The notes: a model not told the origin generated them from the letters alone. 64,000 nucleotides of DNA from Caldicellulosiruptor acetigenus (GCF_026914305.1 NZ_CP113866.1:268501-332500), one strand, 5' to 3'; positions 33,868-43,670 are shown, counted from the stretch's first letter. A program made the numbers and translations.

Positions 33868-33978
33868 TTATGGATTCAAAAATAAATACACCTTTTGACT
33901 TAAAAATTGTATAAATAAGCCTGAAATTAGGCTTCCTATTAGGGTTGTGCCAGCGAAAACCAAGGTATATAAGCTCAT
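33868..33978 (-). pseudogene. Relic of an MFS exporter C-terminus
   Basis: A 36-residue frame reading LVFAGTTLIGSLISGLFIQ closely resembles the late-helix motif of MFS_3 exporters (compare NAGTTPIGNLFTG in the gene at 575). A stop precedes it directly and no ribosome site is seen. It lies in the 186-bp gap downstream of the AraC gene and shows that a transporter gene once stood here. Confidence 0.45.
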
Positions 33979-34007
33979 CACTTACTTTTTGCACTCACTT
34001 TTCGATT

Positions 34008-34835
34008 TCAACTATTTAGAGTTTTCTTATATAAATTTGGTGTAACTCCAAATTTGTTTTTGAATTCTTTAATAAAATGAGAAATATTTTCATATCCTAC
34101 ATCATAACATACATTTGTAACATTTTCATATTTTAGCAACTCTTTTGCTGTATTAAGTTTTAAATCTTTAATATATTCTTTTGGAGATTTTCCTATAAAC
34201 TTTTTGAAATACTTAGTGAATTCATACTCTTTCATGTTAAATTCTTTAGCAATATCTGAGATCTTTAATCTATGCAAATAATTATTATTTATGTAGTCCA
34301 AGATGTTATAAATTTCCAAATTTTTATCGTTTATTATTTTCTCAGATCCTCTGTATTTGAATATATCATAAACGAACTTTTGAGAGTATAAATCAATAAG
34401 AAACTCTCTATTGACTTTTCTGTTGAAAAACACATCAACAATTCTTTGGTATGTTTCGGCTAAATCTGTGCTATATTTCCCCACAAAAAACTCCTCATTA
34501 ATGTTGTCAAGTTCACAAGATTCAAATTCCATTTTTATCTTGTTCAAGACATAATTTACTAAATAGCTGTCTATTTCTATAACTAATGCTTTAGTTTTTT
34601 CTTTAATTTCTAACTTAACTCTTGAATAAGGTGGCAAAATCACAAAACTATTACTATCATACTCCAATTTCTGCAATTCATTTATTTCTACATATTTATT
34701 TCCTTGCAAGATGCTACAAAATCTTAGATAGTTCTTTGATGAATAACTTGCTTTTATATAATCATCAAAATCATAGTAAAGTGTTCTAACATGATCTGAT
34801 TCCAAGGTAGATATTGGTGTTAAGTCACTTGCCAT
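34008..34835 (-). CDS. AraC-family transcriptional regulator
   Basis: A 275-residue regulator. The C-terminal 100 residues hold the double helix-turn-helix: LKISDIAKEFNMKEYEFTKYF and the AraC signature YDVGYENISHFIKEFKNKFG, ending GVTPNLYKK. The N-terminal half is beta-rich and cupin-like (YVEINELQKLEYDSNSFVILPPYS), a likely ligand sensor. It is divergent from the Fe-alcohol dehydrogenase gene with 112 bp between starts and probably controls it. Confidence 0.88.
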   Translation of the reverse strand: MASDLTPISTLESDHVRTLYYDFDDYIKASYSSKNYLRFCSILQGNKYVEINELQKLEYDSNSFVILPPYSRVKLEIKEKTKALVIEIDSYLVNYVLNKIKMEFESCELDNINEEFFVGKYSTDLAETYQRIVDVFFNRKVNREFLIDLYSQKFVYDIFKYRGSEKIINDKNLEIYNILDYINNNYLHRLKISDIAKEFNMKEYEFTKYFKKFIGKSPKEYIKDLKLNTAKELLKYENVTNVCYDVGYENISHFIKEFKNKFGVTPNLYKKTLNS

Positions 34836-34947
34836 CTTCTATCCCTCCGGCAAAAATGGAGTATTATTTGCAAAAAAGAATTAGAAGAAGAAAAATGGTG
34901 CATGTTAAAATTATAACAACATCTACAACCAAAGTGGAGGGGTAAAT

Positions 34948-36099
34948 ATGAAAACGTATAGATTTTACATGCCACCTATTAGCTTGATGGGAAGAGGATG
35001 TTTAAAAGATGTTGGAGAAGAAATCAAGGCTTTAGGTTATAAAAAAGCACTAATTGTAACAGATAAAATATTAGTAAAGATTGGTTTAGTTAAAAAAGCC
35101 ACTGGCATATTAGATGATGCAAATATAAGTTATGTAATATTCGATGAAACAAAACCCAATCCAACAGTGAAAAATGTTGAAGACGGCTTAAAAATGTTAA
35201 AAGACAATAATTGCGACTTTATAATATCAATCGGAGGCGGCTCACCACATGATTGTGCCAAAGGTATAGGACTTGTTGCAACTAACGGAGGTTCAATAAA
35301 GGACTATGAAGGTGTAAACAAAGCACGCAAACCAATGCTTCCTCTTGTTGCTATCAATACAACCGCAGGAACGGGTAGTGAAGTTACAAGATTTGCAATT
35401 ATCACTGATGAGGATCGACATGTAAAGATGGCAATAGTTGACTGGCATGTGACACCGCTAATTGCTGTAAATGACCCAGAGCTTATGATTGAAATGCCAA
35501 AGTCGCTGACTGCTGCGACTGGAATGGATGCGTTAACACATGCAATCGAAGCATATCTATCTACAGATGCAACACCGGTTACAGATGCTTCAGCCTTGAT
35601 GGCAATCGAGTTGATTTTCAAATATCTAAAGAAAGCTGTTGAAAATGGTAATGATATTGAAGCGCGAGAAAAAATGGCCTATGCTGAGTATTTAGCAGGA
35701 GTTGCATTTAACAATGCAGGTTTGGGTTATGTTCATGCAATGGCACATCAGTTAGGCGGGTTTTATGATTTACCGCATGGAGTATGTAATGCAGTATTAT
35801 TACCACATGTTTTGTCTTACAATTTAAAGGTGGTTCCTCACAGATTTATTGATATTGCAAAAGCAATGGGGATTGATGTGCAAGGAGTTTCGGCTGAGAA
35901 AGCCGGTGAAATGGTAATTGAGAGCATTAAGGCTTTGTCAAAAGAAATAGGTATACCATCAGGTTTGAAGGAATTAGGTGTAAAAGAGGAAGACATAAGA
36001 ACTTTGGCTGAAAATGCTCTAAAAGATGCTTGTGGTTTGACAAATCCAAAACAAGCTACTGTAGAAGAGATAATGGAAATTTACAAATCGGCATTTTAA
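34948..36099 (+). CDS. Iron-containing alcohol dehydrogenase
   Basis: A 383-residue group III alcohol dehydrogenase. The NAD(P)-binding region has [14 protein letters not shown], the [15 protein letters not shown] segment is typical, and metal ligands lie in [11 protein letters not shown] and [16 protein letters not shown] plus [14 protein letters not shown]. It reduces aldehydes to alcohols such as ethanol, butanol or 1,3-propanediol with NAD(P)H. GGAGGGG precedes the ATG. Induction by the divergent AraC regulator is likely. Exact substrate is open. Confidence 0.92.
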   Translation: MKTYRFYMPPISLMGRGCLKDVGEEIKALGYKKALIVTDKILVKIGLVKKATGILDDANISYVIFDETKPNPTVKNVEDGLKMLKDNNCDFIISIGGGSPHDCAKGIGLVATNGGSIKDYEGVNKARKPMLPLVAINTTAGTGSEVTRFAIITDEDRHVKMAIVDWHVTPLIAVNDPELMIEMPKSLTAATGMDALTHAIEAYLSTDATPVTDASALMAIELIFKYLKKAVENGNDIEAREKMAYAEYLAGVAFNNAGLGYVHAMAHQLGGFYDLPHGVCNAVLLPHVLSYNLKVVPHRFIDIAKAMGIDVQGVSAEKAGEMVIESIKALSKEIGIPSGLKELGVKEEDIRTLAENALKDACGLTNPKQATVEEIMEIYKSAF

Positions 36100-36110
36100 A
36101 AAATTTTGTA

Positions 36111-36158
36111 AAAACTAAAGGCGGGTGATTCCTCAGAATTGCCCGCCTTTAGTTTTTC
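36111..36158 (+). terminator. Terminator after alcohol dehydrogenase
   Basis: AAAACTAAAGGCGGG (36111-36125) pairs with CCCGCCTTTAGTTTT (36142-36156); T-run follows. The convergent GH13 gene ends 31 bp beyond it and may share it. Confidence 0.85.
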
Positions 36159-36188
36159 TATTGAGATGAAATTTGACGTTTCTGGCTT

Positions 36189-37733
36189 TTAATTTATGAT
36201 GATAAAGGAATAAGGTTTTATTGAGAAAGAAAGTTTTCCATTTTTTAAAGACAAGATTTTGCCAGATCCTTTACCTATTTTGCCAGTGATATTTATATTA
36301 GATGGCAGGTTTATAGTCTTTGATAATTCCTTCCCCGTGAAATTAAAAATTACAACCATCTTCTGATTTTTGTAAACTCTTACAAAACTAAGTATATCGG
36401 AAGAGGTTTTAATTAGCTGGAAGTCTCCTTTTAGTAATGGTAAGTTCTTTTTCCGGAAACTAATCATGTCTCTGTAGAAATTGAGCAAGGAATTTTTATC
36501 TTTTTCTTGTTTTTCAACCGAGACAACGTCAGGGCCGCTATTGTAAAGACTCATCTCCCAGTTTGTTTGTCCTTTTTTCCATGTCTCATACCATTTGAAT
36601 GGCTCTCTTATATATTCATCTGGCTTTTGCCCTTTCATGCCAATTTCTTCACCATAGTAAATAAAAGGATTGCCAGGTAGTGTTAATAATAATGCTGCAG
36701 CTAATTTCATTTTGTTGCTTGACCCAATTTCACTATAAGCCCTGTTCATATCATGGTTTGTCAAAAATGGGGCATCAACAAATTGAGGATTAACATTTTT
36801 GTAGAGATTATATATTGAAGGAAGGTTGTTTTGCAAAGTTTGAGTATTTTCATATGTTACTCCTTCAATGATGTTTTGAGCAATAGTAAAATTAAAGCAA
36901 GAATCAAAAATCTTTGCATATTGCGCTATTCTTTGAGGGCTGTCCCACACTTCTGCTATAAGGTATACATCTTTTTTAATGCTTCGACAGAATTTTGCAT
37001 ATTCTTCCCACCACGCAATAGTATCTTTTTCTCTGCTTGAGGGGTAGATATGCTTTGCAGCATCAAGCCTAAATCCATCTACTCCTTTTTCTAACCAGAA
37101 CTTGGCAATTTTCTTCATCTCTTCTCTCACAGCTTTATTGTCGAAATTGAGATCGGGCATCTCAGACCAAAATATAGCATTGTAGTAACTATCACCCTTT
37201 TTGTACCATTGCCTTGTGCCAAGTTCTGATGGTTCATCAATGTTTGTGGATGGGCTTGCCCAGATATAATAATTTCTGTACTTGCTATTTTTATTACTTG
37301 ATGCCTCTATAAACCAAGGGTGTTTGCTGCTTGTGTGATTTATCATCATATCTATAATTACTTTGATACCCATCTTGTGAGCCTTTTTTATAAAGTTAAC
37401 AAAATCCTCATTTGTGCCGTAATCGGGATTAATTTTGTAATAGTTAGTCACATCATATCCGTGATAGCTTGGAGATTCAAATATTGGCATAAGCCATATG
37501 GCATTTACCCCTAAGGATTTGATATATGGAAGTTTTTCAGCCAAGCCATTTATGTCTCCTATACCGTCGCCATCACTATCATAAAATGACCTGACAAAAA
37601 CTTCGTAGAAAATCAGACCATCTTTTTTAGTTTGAGTTGAACTTTGGGAATTAGAAAAACCTGCCAAAAATGAACTGAGTCCAATTACGAAAACGATAGC
37701 AAATATAAGTATGTACCTTAAGATTCTCTTCAT
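36189..37733 (-). CDS. Exported GH13 alpha-amylase-family enzyme
   Basis: About 514 residues with an N-terminal signal or anchor helix (RILRYILIFAIVFVIGL), so it acts outside the cell. GH13 regions: IIDMMINHTSS, DGFRLDAAKH (nucleophile Asp), LIAEVWD (acid Glu), FLTNHDMNRA; the calcium-type loop DSDGDGIGD is near residue 45. It should hydrolyse alpha-1,4-glucans such as starch or maltodextrins. The ATG at 37733 follows AAAGGGG; an upstream ATG at 37754 lacks a site. Promoter and operator upstream match those of the maltodextrin transporter genes. Confidence 0.9.
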   Translation of the reverse strand: MKRILRYILIFAIVFVIGLSSFLAGFSNSQSSTQTKKDGLIFYEVFVRSFYDSDGDGIGDINGLAEKLPYIKSLGVNAIWLMPIFESPSYHGYDVTNYYKINPDYGTNEDFVNFIKKAHKMGIKVIIDMMINHTSSKHPWFIEASSNKNSKYRNYYIWASPSTNIDEPSELGTRQWYKKGDSYYNAIFWSEMPDLNFDNKAVREEMKKIAKFWLEKGVDGFRLDAAKHIYPSSREKDTIAWWEEYAKFCRSIKKDVYLIAEVWDSPQRIAQYAKIFDSCFNFTIAQNIIEGVTYENTQTLQNNLPSIYNLYKNVNPQFVDAPFLTNHDMNRAYSEIGSSNKMKLAAALLLTLPGNPFIYYGEEIGMKGQKPDEYIREPFKWYETWKKGQTNWEMSLYNSGPDVVSVEKQEKDKNSLLNFYRDMISFRKKNLPLLKGDFQLIKTSSDILSFVRVYKNQKMVVIFNFTGKELSKTINLPSNINITGKIGKGSGKILSLKNGKLSFSIKPYSFIIIN

Positions 37734-37756
37734 TGAAATATTCCCCTTTCTCAAAT

Positions 37757-37800
37757 GATATCGTTTGCATTATTATATACCATTTACACCTTTTTGTCTA
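37757..37800 (-). promoter_or_regulatory. Promoter and LacI/CcpA-type operator of exported GH13 gene
   Basis: On the - strand TAGACA (37800-37795), 17 bp, TATAAT (37777-37772), then TGCAAACGATATCA (operator core 37768-37757) just downstream of the -10. The operator fits the cre pattern and resembles sites at 57452 and 62070. Confidence 0.7.
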
Positions 37801-37848
37801 TATTCTCCAATTTGATGTGATAAAACAAAAAAAAGAGGGATAATCCCT

Positions 37849-38073
37849 CTATTTATTTTCTTCACTTTTGGATGGTTTATCCAATGCAACTAATTCTTCG
37901 CTGTGGTGATGTTGATGAATCTGGTGGCCTTTGAAGTCAGATACTTTTTGGGTTTCATTGCTGTGGTGGTGATCATGGCCGTGGCAACCTTTTCCCATCA
38001 TTGCTTTGTGCATGAAAATGTGTGCTAGCAAACACCCACTCATTGCAAGAAGTATAAGCAGTGCTTCTTTCAT
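37849..38073 (-). CDS. Small His-rich membrane peptide
   Basis: A 74-residue protein with one N-terminal hydrophobic helix (LLILLAMSGCLLAHIF) and a His-rich tail containing GCHGHDHHHSN and HQIHQHHH. It is likely a membrane-tethered metal-binding peptide (Zn, Ni, Cu or Co); the metal cannot be told. It is last in an apparent operon with the spermidine-synthase-like, CcdA and exported proteins, 30 bp after the first of these. No known family recognised. Confidence 0.75.
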   Translation of the reverse strand: MKEALLILLAMSGCLLAHIFMHKAMMGKGCHGHDHHHSNETQKVSDFKGHQIHQHHHSEELVALDKPSKSEENK

Positions 38074-38102
38074 TACTTATCTCTCCTTTCAATTTTGATT
38101 TT

Positions 38103-40373
38103 TTATTTAGCAATTACTAAATTTTTACTCTGCAAACTTATAAGCCCATATAAAAGAGCTCCTGCAAGCATAGCAATGGTAAATCCAAATTCCATGGAAA
38201 GCATAATTGATAAAACTGAACCCACAACTGACATTGCACCATTGAGTCCCCACATCACAGGAATTATCTTGCTTTTCTTTTTGTTTTCACTTAGTATCTT
38301 TATACCTCTTGGAAATGGCATCCCCATAAAAAAGCCTTGAATCATAACCAGGATGGCTGCAATTAGTATTTTACTTACCAAGCTAAAATCAGAGGTCATT
38401 TTGAATATTAGGTTCAAAGAGAGTATTAGCCCAATGTTTATTACCATGACCAAAATAGCAGGCAAATATATTTTATTTGACAGATTATTAAACGCCTTTG
38501 CATTGCTAAAGTATGCACCTATTCCGCTGCCAATTAAAAGGCCGGCAAGTACATAATTAAAAGCAAGTACTGGATGACCCAAGTATAGAATAAACTTTTG
38601 AATAAGCGGAATCTCAATTAGCATGTAGCCTATTCCTAAGCTGCTAAAATACAAAGAAGGTTTGAACGCTTTTTCTTGAGAAATAATTGGTGTAAACAAT
38701 ATCACGCTTCCCAGGAGTATGAAAAAGAAGATAAATACCAACACAGGTGAAACCCCTTTGCTAAAGTCATAAAAGTATGGCTTGTCGTCGGTTGCAGGCG
38801 TTGCACTGAATGAAAATCCGTTTTCGAACTGTACTAAAGTTAAATGGCCTTCCTTTATATGGTAAAGCGGCCCCGTGTCATTAACATAAGGGATATAAAG
38901 CGGAATAATCTTCCCTTTGTCTGCAGTCTCTTTTAATTTCTTGCTCTCAAGTTGAGAAAAAGGTTTGTTTTTTACAATGATCAATGGATAGTGAATATGT
39001 TCTTTGCCATGCATTAGTTGAACCTCTTTAGCAAAAATAGCCATATATTTTGGAGTATCTTTAATTGCTATACCCTTTTTATTCAGCTGACGCAGAATGG
39101 TTGCTATCAATTTGCTCATATCCTCTTCATCATGAGCTAAAAAGGCAAGTTTACCGTTATCTGTTAAGTGATTCATATAATCCTCAATAGCTTCAACTGT
39201 AAACAGATAGTTTTCTGAGAGTGCATATCCTATGTTTTGCGATGCATTTGTCATAACCAACGATAATAATATCACATCATATTTTTCCTTAGATTTTTTT
39301 ACAAAATTTCTGCCATCTTCCCCATAGATTTTTACTTCTGGTCTGTTATAGATGTCTCCATTAAACTCTTTAAAGTGCCTTACTGCGTCAATGCTTGATG
39401 TGTTTATTTCGACTCCAGTTATTTCTTTGCTATTCCCAGCTAAGGCATAGAGAATATCCCTACCCCCACCAGGACCAATTATCAATGTTTTATGATTGTT
39501 TCCAAAGGAAAAAGGCAAATATTCAATGTCATCTTTGTATTTGCTCAAACTGCTTTTTTTACCATCAAATCTATACATAGGTGCGTTCGCTGTTCCGTCA
39601 ATTGTGACTATCATTTCATCGTTATCACCTTCTACTTTAATAACATCTGTTCGTGAAAATGCATTCCATTTGGTATATACAATCTTAGCTTTTTGGTTTG
39701 ATTTTGCAATACTGCCAAGTGTTTTTGTTTTGTTTGTAATAAATCCGATAAAATTCTGTTCAATTGAATAAACGTACTTGTTTGGGATAAAAAGCCCAAG
39801 TAAGAAAACAGCTAAAACTCCAATACTAAGTAATATTTTCTTTTTAAACTGGGCATTTAGGAGCAGCCAAGCTATGACTGAAATAATACAAATCAAAATC
39901 ACAGTTCTATATATTCCAAGATTGTTTAAAGAAAGTAACACAATTATGCTGCCAAATCCTGAACCTATGAGATCGGCAAAATATAGCTTGTTGCTTATTT
40001 TCCCAAACTGCTCAAATACGGTGGAGAAAAAGTAACCACCTATTATAAAAGGTAATGTAGCCAGAATTAAGTAAATCAATACATTGTTTTGAAACGGCAG
40101 TATATATATAATTCCAAGCGAAAATATGTACGAGATAGAAAGAAGAAAGATGGCTTTATACAGGGAGTGAGTTTTAAAATCTTCACTTTTTTGACGTTGA
40201 TTGTAAGCTATTATTCCACCTATTCCAAGTCCAAATATAGCAAATGATGTAATCAAGAAAGTATAATGATACCAAAATAAGGCAGAGTATATTCGATTTA
40301 ATATAACTTGATATATAAACAATGAAACTGATACTAAGCTTATACTAACCAAAATCACTTTCATTTCCTCCAT
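38103..40373 (-). CDS. Polytopic membrane protein with embedded spermidine-synthase-like domain
   Basis: A 756-residue protein: about six N-terminal helices (1-200), a cytoplasmic spermidine-synthase-fold domain (about 235-520) with the SAM or dcSAM-binding motif GPGGGRD at 300-306 and ITGVEINTSSIDAV, and about seven C-terminal helices with the ATDDKPYFYDF motif at the junction. Large membrane proteins of this kind are common in Deltaproteobacteria and Clostridia, but their reaction is unknown; aminopropyl or other transfer to a membrane substrate is conceivable. Start at 40373 is uncertain; ATG 40364 is the alternative. It is 30 bp from the His-rich gene. Confidence 0.8.
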   Translation of the reverse strand: MEEMKVILVSISLVSVSLFIYQVILNRIYSALFWYHYTFLITSFAIFGLGIGGIIAYNQRQKSEDFKTHSLYKAIFLLSISYIFSLGIIYILPFQNNVLIYLILATLPFIIGGYFFSTVFEQFGKISNKLYFADLIGSGFGSIIVLLSLNNLGIYRTVILICIISVIAWLLLNAQFKKKILLSIGVLAVFLLGLFIPNKYVYSIEQNFIGFITNKTKTLGSIAKSNQKAKIVYTKWNAFSRTDVIKVEGDNDEMIVTIDGTANAPMYRFDGKKSSLSKYKDDIEYLPFSFGNNHKTLIIGPGGGRDILYALAGNSKEITGVEINTSSIDAVRHFKEFNGDIYNRPEVKIYGEDGRNFVKKSKEKYDVILLSLVMTNASQNIGYALSENYLFTVEAIEDYMNHLTDNGKLAFLAHDEEDMSKLIATILRQLNKKGIAIKDTPKYMAIFAKEVQLMHGKEHIHYPLIIVKNKPFSQLESKKLKETADKGKIIPLYIPYVNDTGPLYHIKEGHLTLVQFENGFSFSATPATDDKPYFYDFSKGVSPVLVFIFFFILLGSVILFTPIISQEKAFKPSLYFSSLGIGYMLIEIPLIQKFILYLGHPVLAFNYVLAGLLIGSGIGAYFSNAKAFNNLSNKIYLPAILVMVINIGLILSLNLIFKMTSDFSLVSKILIAAILVMIQGFFMGMPFPRGIKILSENKKKSKIIPVMWGLNGAMSVVGSVLSIMLSMEFGFTIAMLAGALLYGLISLQSKNLVIAK

Positions 40374-40394
40374 TATTATAATTTTCTTTATTTA

Positions 40395-41126
40395 TTACAT
40401 TCCAAATGGCAATTTATAAGGTAGCAGTCTGCTAAGAATTGCTGTTAAGTCCTGAAGCTTATTTAAAAACATTACAATACCAAGGAAAATGAGACTGATT
40501 CCTGCAACTACTGAGATAGCATTTTGGAATTTCTTTACTCTTTTTATAGCGTTAATTGCGAGGGGGAGATAATAACCCACCAGCAAATATGGTATTGCAA
40601 GACCTAAGGAAAACAAGAACATAATCGTCATACCTACTGAGGCACTTTTGGTTGTTGTTGTGTATATCAACATGGAGTATAAAATTGGCCCAATGCAATG
40701 GGAACATACTATAGCAAAAAACAGACCTATTAAAAAAGTGGTAAGATATCTGGAAGTTGTTTTAATGTTATCTGCACTGTATTTGTTCAAAAACGCAAAG
40801 TTCAAATTTAGCAGACCAATCAGATTCAATCCCATTATTATGGTTATTGCGCCACCTATTTTATTCATTATCTTGGTGTAACCACTTAACCATCTGCCAA
40901 CACTTCCTCCTAAAGCCCCTGCAATTGTAAAAACAAGTGTAAAAGCGGATACAAATATAAATGTATTGATGAGTATAAATTTCCTCATTTTTTTGTGAAG
41001 TTCTATATCCTTCAAATCTCTAATTGAAACACCTGTGATTAGTGAAAAATATACACTTATCATAGGTATTATGCATGGTGAGAAGAAAGATGTTAGGCCT
41101 GCTGCAAAAGGTAGTAAATAAACCAC
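40395..41126 (-). CDS. CcdA/DsbD-type thiol-disulfide transmembrane transporter
   Basis: A 243-residue protein with six helices and the two redox cysteines in conserved Pro contexts: FFSPCIIPM near the N-terminus and SHCIGPIL in the fourth helix. CcdA passes reducing power from thioredoxin to extracytoplasmic thiols for cytochrome c maturation or other proteins. No cytochrome genes are nearby. A GTG start at 41126 lies 8 bases after GGAGGG. It is in an apparent operon with the exported protein upstream and the spermidine-synthase-like protein downstream. Confidence 0.88.
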   Translation of the reverse strand: MVYLLPFAAGLTSFFSPCIIPMISVYFSLITGVSIRDLKDIELHKKMRKFILINTFIFVSAFTLVFTIAGALGGSVGRWLSGYTKIMNKIGGAITIIMGLNLIGLLNLNFAFLNKYSADNIKTTSRYLTTFLIGLFFAIVCSHCIGPILYSMLIYTTTTKSASVGMTIMFLFSLGLAIPYLLVGYYLPLAINAIKRVKKFQNAISVVAGISLIFLGIVMFLNKLQDLTAILSRLLPYKLPFGM

Positions 41127-41139
41127 TTCGTGGACCCTC

Positions 41140-41676
41140 CTAATTTAAAAACTTTTTATCCCACCTATAAATTCTCGATTTGACCCCACCAATATTTTGC
41201 AACTCTAATTGAATATATTTGGTTTTAGGGGTAATAAGACTTTTACCGTTTATTTTTTTTGGTATTTTGATAAATGCCATCACATGATGGCCTGAACCTT
41301 CAATCCACCATTTTGCATTATTGACTTTTATACCTTCACTTGTGCTAAACAATACCTTCCCATTAAAATTGAGTGTAGACAAATCAATCTGATGATTGTC
41401 CAAAAACACCTCAAACACCAGATTATCTTTGTCATCTTTTATAGGGTTTAGATACCTCACTCCAATGGTGATGAAGCCTTCACTATTTATTATCAGAGGG
41501 TCCGGGAAATTGTTTTTGGAACTTGTACTTTGTTTTGAATCCTGCCGATAAATGGTTTTGGTCTGCGTATTACTTTGTTTCTTTTGTTGGGAGATTATAG
41601 CCTCAACATACAACGAAGATACTACAAATGCAAAAAGTACAACAATCACAATTATTCTTTTTGTCTTCTTGCTCAT
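41140..41676 (-). CDS. Exported hypothetical protein of the CcdA cluster
   Basis: A 178-residue protein with a signal or anchor helix (IIVIVVLFAFVVSSLYVEA), a Ser/Thr/Lys linker, and a beta-rich domain containing INSEGFITIGVRYLNP and KWWIEGSGHHVMAF. The GHHVM motif could bind metal. It has no cysteine, so it is not itself a CcdA thiol client. The ATG at 41676 follows AAGGGGG at 9 bases. It is the first gene of the four-gene cluster. Family not recognised. Confidence 0.7.
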   Translation of the reverse strand: MSKKTKRIIVIVVLFAFVVSSLYVEAIISQQKKQSNTQTKTIYRQDSKQSTSSKNNFPDPLIINSEGFITIGVRYLNPIKDDKDNLVFEVFLDNHQIDLSTLNFNGKVLFSTSEGIKVNNAKWWIEGSGHHVMAFIKIPKKINGKSLITPKTKYIQLELQNIGGVKSRIYRWDKKFLN

Positions 41677-41981
41677 CAAAACATTCCCCCTTTGCATTCT
41701 AACTTAGGATCAAAGAACATTTTTAAAGAGACAACTTTTCTCATTAAATTTAAAGTAAACCTATTTATTTACTCGGAATTATTATATAAATTATTTTATC
41801 AGAGGTGATTTAAAAGTCAATTGACTTAACAGATTTTTTACAAATTCTTTGCAATTTATTTACAGCTTTAGCTGAAGGAATATTGAACTTAAATGTTTGT
41901 AAAGTGGTAAAATAATTTAAGGAATAATTTCAGCAGCTTGAAAAGAATGGTAAACATAGTGAAAGGAAAGGAGAGAATATT

Positions 41982-42605
41982 ATGAGGGATAAAACAGAGA
42001 TAATCAGGAAAAGATATGATAGAGCTGCTAAATACTATGATGCAGTTGAAAATATGATGGAGAAAAAATGGTTTTCCCGGTGGAGGAAGTTATTATTTAG
42101 CTTTGTCAAGGGACCTAAGGTTTTAGAAGTAGGTGTTGGAACAGGTAAAAATATGCCTTACTATAGTCAAGATTGGGAGATAGTTGCAATAGATTTTAGT
42201 CCAAAGATGCTTGAGATAGCAAAAGAAAGATCTGCAAAATTAAACTTGCAAGTAGACTTAAGACTTATGGATGTTCAGCATTTGGAATTTAGTGATAACT
42301 CTTTTGATACAGTTGTGACTGCCTGTGTATTTTGTTCGGTGCCAGATCCAATTTTGGGGTTGAAAGAAATTCGTAGGGTATTAAAAGATGATGGAGTGCT
42401 GGTAATGCTTGAACATGTTCGAAGCAAAAAAGAGCCAATAGGCAAAATAATGGATATATTAAACCCCTTGGTTGTTGGCATTTATGGAGCTAATATAAAT
42501 CGCAATACAGTGGAGAATGTTAAAAAAGCTGGGTTTGAAATAGTTGAGGAAAAGGACTTGCTATCTGATATTGTAAAACTGATTATTGCAAAGCCTATAA
42601 AATAA
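41982..42605 (+). CDS. Class I SAM-dependent methyltransferase (UbiE/PmtA-like)
   Basis: A 207-residue methyltransferase: motif I is VLEVGVGTGKNMPYY, followed by AIDFSPKMLEIAKERS and the post-II DNSFDTVVTACVFCSVPDP; RRVLKDDGVLVMLEHVRS is the motif III strand. The RYDRAAKYYD start is typical of UbiE-like and phospholipid N-methyltransferases. The substrate is unknown. GAAAGGAGAG precedes the ATG. It is divergent from the exported protein at 41140 and stands alone. Confidence 0.88.
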   Translation: MRDKTEIIRKRYDRAAKYYDAVENMMEKKWFSRWRKLLFSFVKGPKVLEVGVGTGKNMPYYSQDWEIVAIDFSPKMLEIAKERSAKLNLQVDLRLMDVQHLEFSDNSFDTVVTACVFCSVPDPILGLKEIRRVLKDDGVLVMLEHVRSKKEPIGKIMDILNPLVVGIYGANINRNTVENVKKAGFEIVEEKDLLSDIVKLIIAKPIK

Positions 42606-42684
42606 GGTGTTTCGTTGGTTTTCCAACCTCCAAAGATGGAATTGACCATGTTTTGAATATTATTTTTGTTCTTGGTGGCACTCA

Positions 42685-43188
42685 TTAAAGATTATATCTT
42701 GCCATTATATATTCATCTGCATATTTACCATTCTTTATTACAGCATATTTCTTGATTCCCTCTATTTTAAATCCTAAAGACTCATAGAGTTTTATAGCCT
42801 TTTCATTATCTACTAAAACAGTAAGTTCAACCCTAACAAGTTTGAGCCAGTTATCTGCAAGGTCTAACACAGTATTAAGTAGTGCTCTGCCTATACCCTT
42901 TCCTTGATAATCTCTATGTACCATTATTCCAACTTTTGCCGAATGTCTTAGTCTTGGACTACTATTTACGTGAAGCCCTACTATTCCAACCACTTTTTTT
43001 ACACCGTTTTCTGTAACTTCTGCCACAAATACATGGTCGTTAGGGCCTAATCTTTTAATAAAATCCTCAGTGTCAGCTATTCTCTCACTTGTAATAGACA
43101 GTATTGTTTCTCTAACCCCATCCATTCTTCTCATTTCATTTATATCTTCTGCATCCTCAAATTTTACTGGCCTTATAATAAAATCCAT
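42685..43188 (-). CDS. GNAT-family N-acetyltransferase
   Basis: A 167-residue GNAT enzyme with the acetyl-CoA loop HRDYQGKGIGRALL (Q-x-x-G-x-G/A) and KLYESLGFKIEGI at the C-terminus, close to RimI/PhnO-type N-acetyltransferases. Target unknown (small amine or protein N-terminus). Monocistronic; it ends 79 bp from the convergent methyltransferase. Confidence 0.88.
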   Translation of the reverse strand: MDFIIRPVKFEDAEDINEMRRMDGVRETILSITSERIADTEDFIKRLGPNDHVFVAEVTENGVKKVVGIVGLHVNSSPRLRHSAKVGIMVHRDYQGKGIGRALLNTVLDLADNWLKLVRVELTVLVDNEKAIKLYESLGFKIEGIKKYAVIKNGKYADEYIMARYNL

Positions 43189-43285
43189 AAAAACGCCCCC
43201 TCGTATCTACTTTCTCCTTTTGTTTAACTATTCCTTTCATTATAACCGAAAAACAGAATCTATTCAACTGACTTCAGAAAGAACC

Positions 43286-43363
43286 AAGCTTTTTCTTGTC
43301 GCATATGATTGATATATCAGGCTGAACAACATTTTTTGCTTGCATATCAATCTGTCCTTCCTC
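43286..43363 (-). pseudogene. Fragment of a third Uma2 gene
   Basis: A 26-codon stretch on the - strand encodes EEGQIDMQAKNVVQPDISII and then CDKKKL, nearly identical to the internal segment of the element Uma2 protein. No flanking coding sequence remains. It lies in the 482-bp gap between the GNAT and DUF6385 genes; the rest of that gap is AT-rich with no feature seen apart from the ribosome site of the next gene. Confidence 0.85.
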
Positions 43364-43670
43364 TAAAGTTCATCTATTCTTGATTTTTAATTTTACACAA
43401 TTTTACTTTTTATAAAATAATTTTAAATGATTAACAACAAACAAGAACTTATGACTACATTTTGTAATAAGTGCTGCTTTTTTAATATTACAATCTATAT
43501 TTAGAGTTGTTAAATATCTTACTATAATATACCATGAAAAGCAAAATGTTTTTGTTTTTAAATAAATTACTTTTTGGTATACATAATAATAAAAAAATAA
43601 TCACATTAAACTACCAATCAGAATATATTAATAATGCAAAAAATATTTATTTTTAAAGGAGGTTTTTAGG

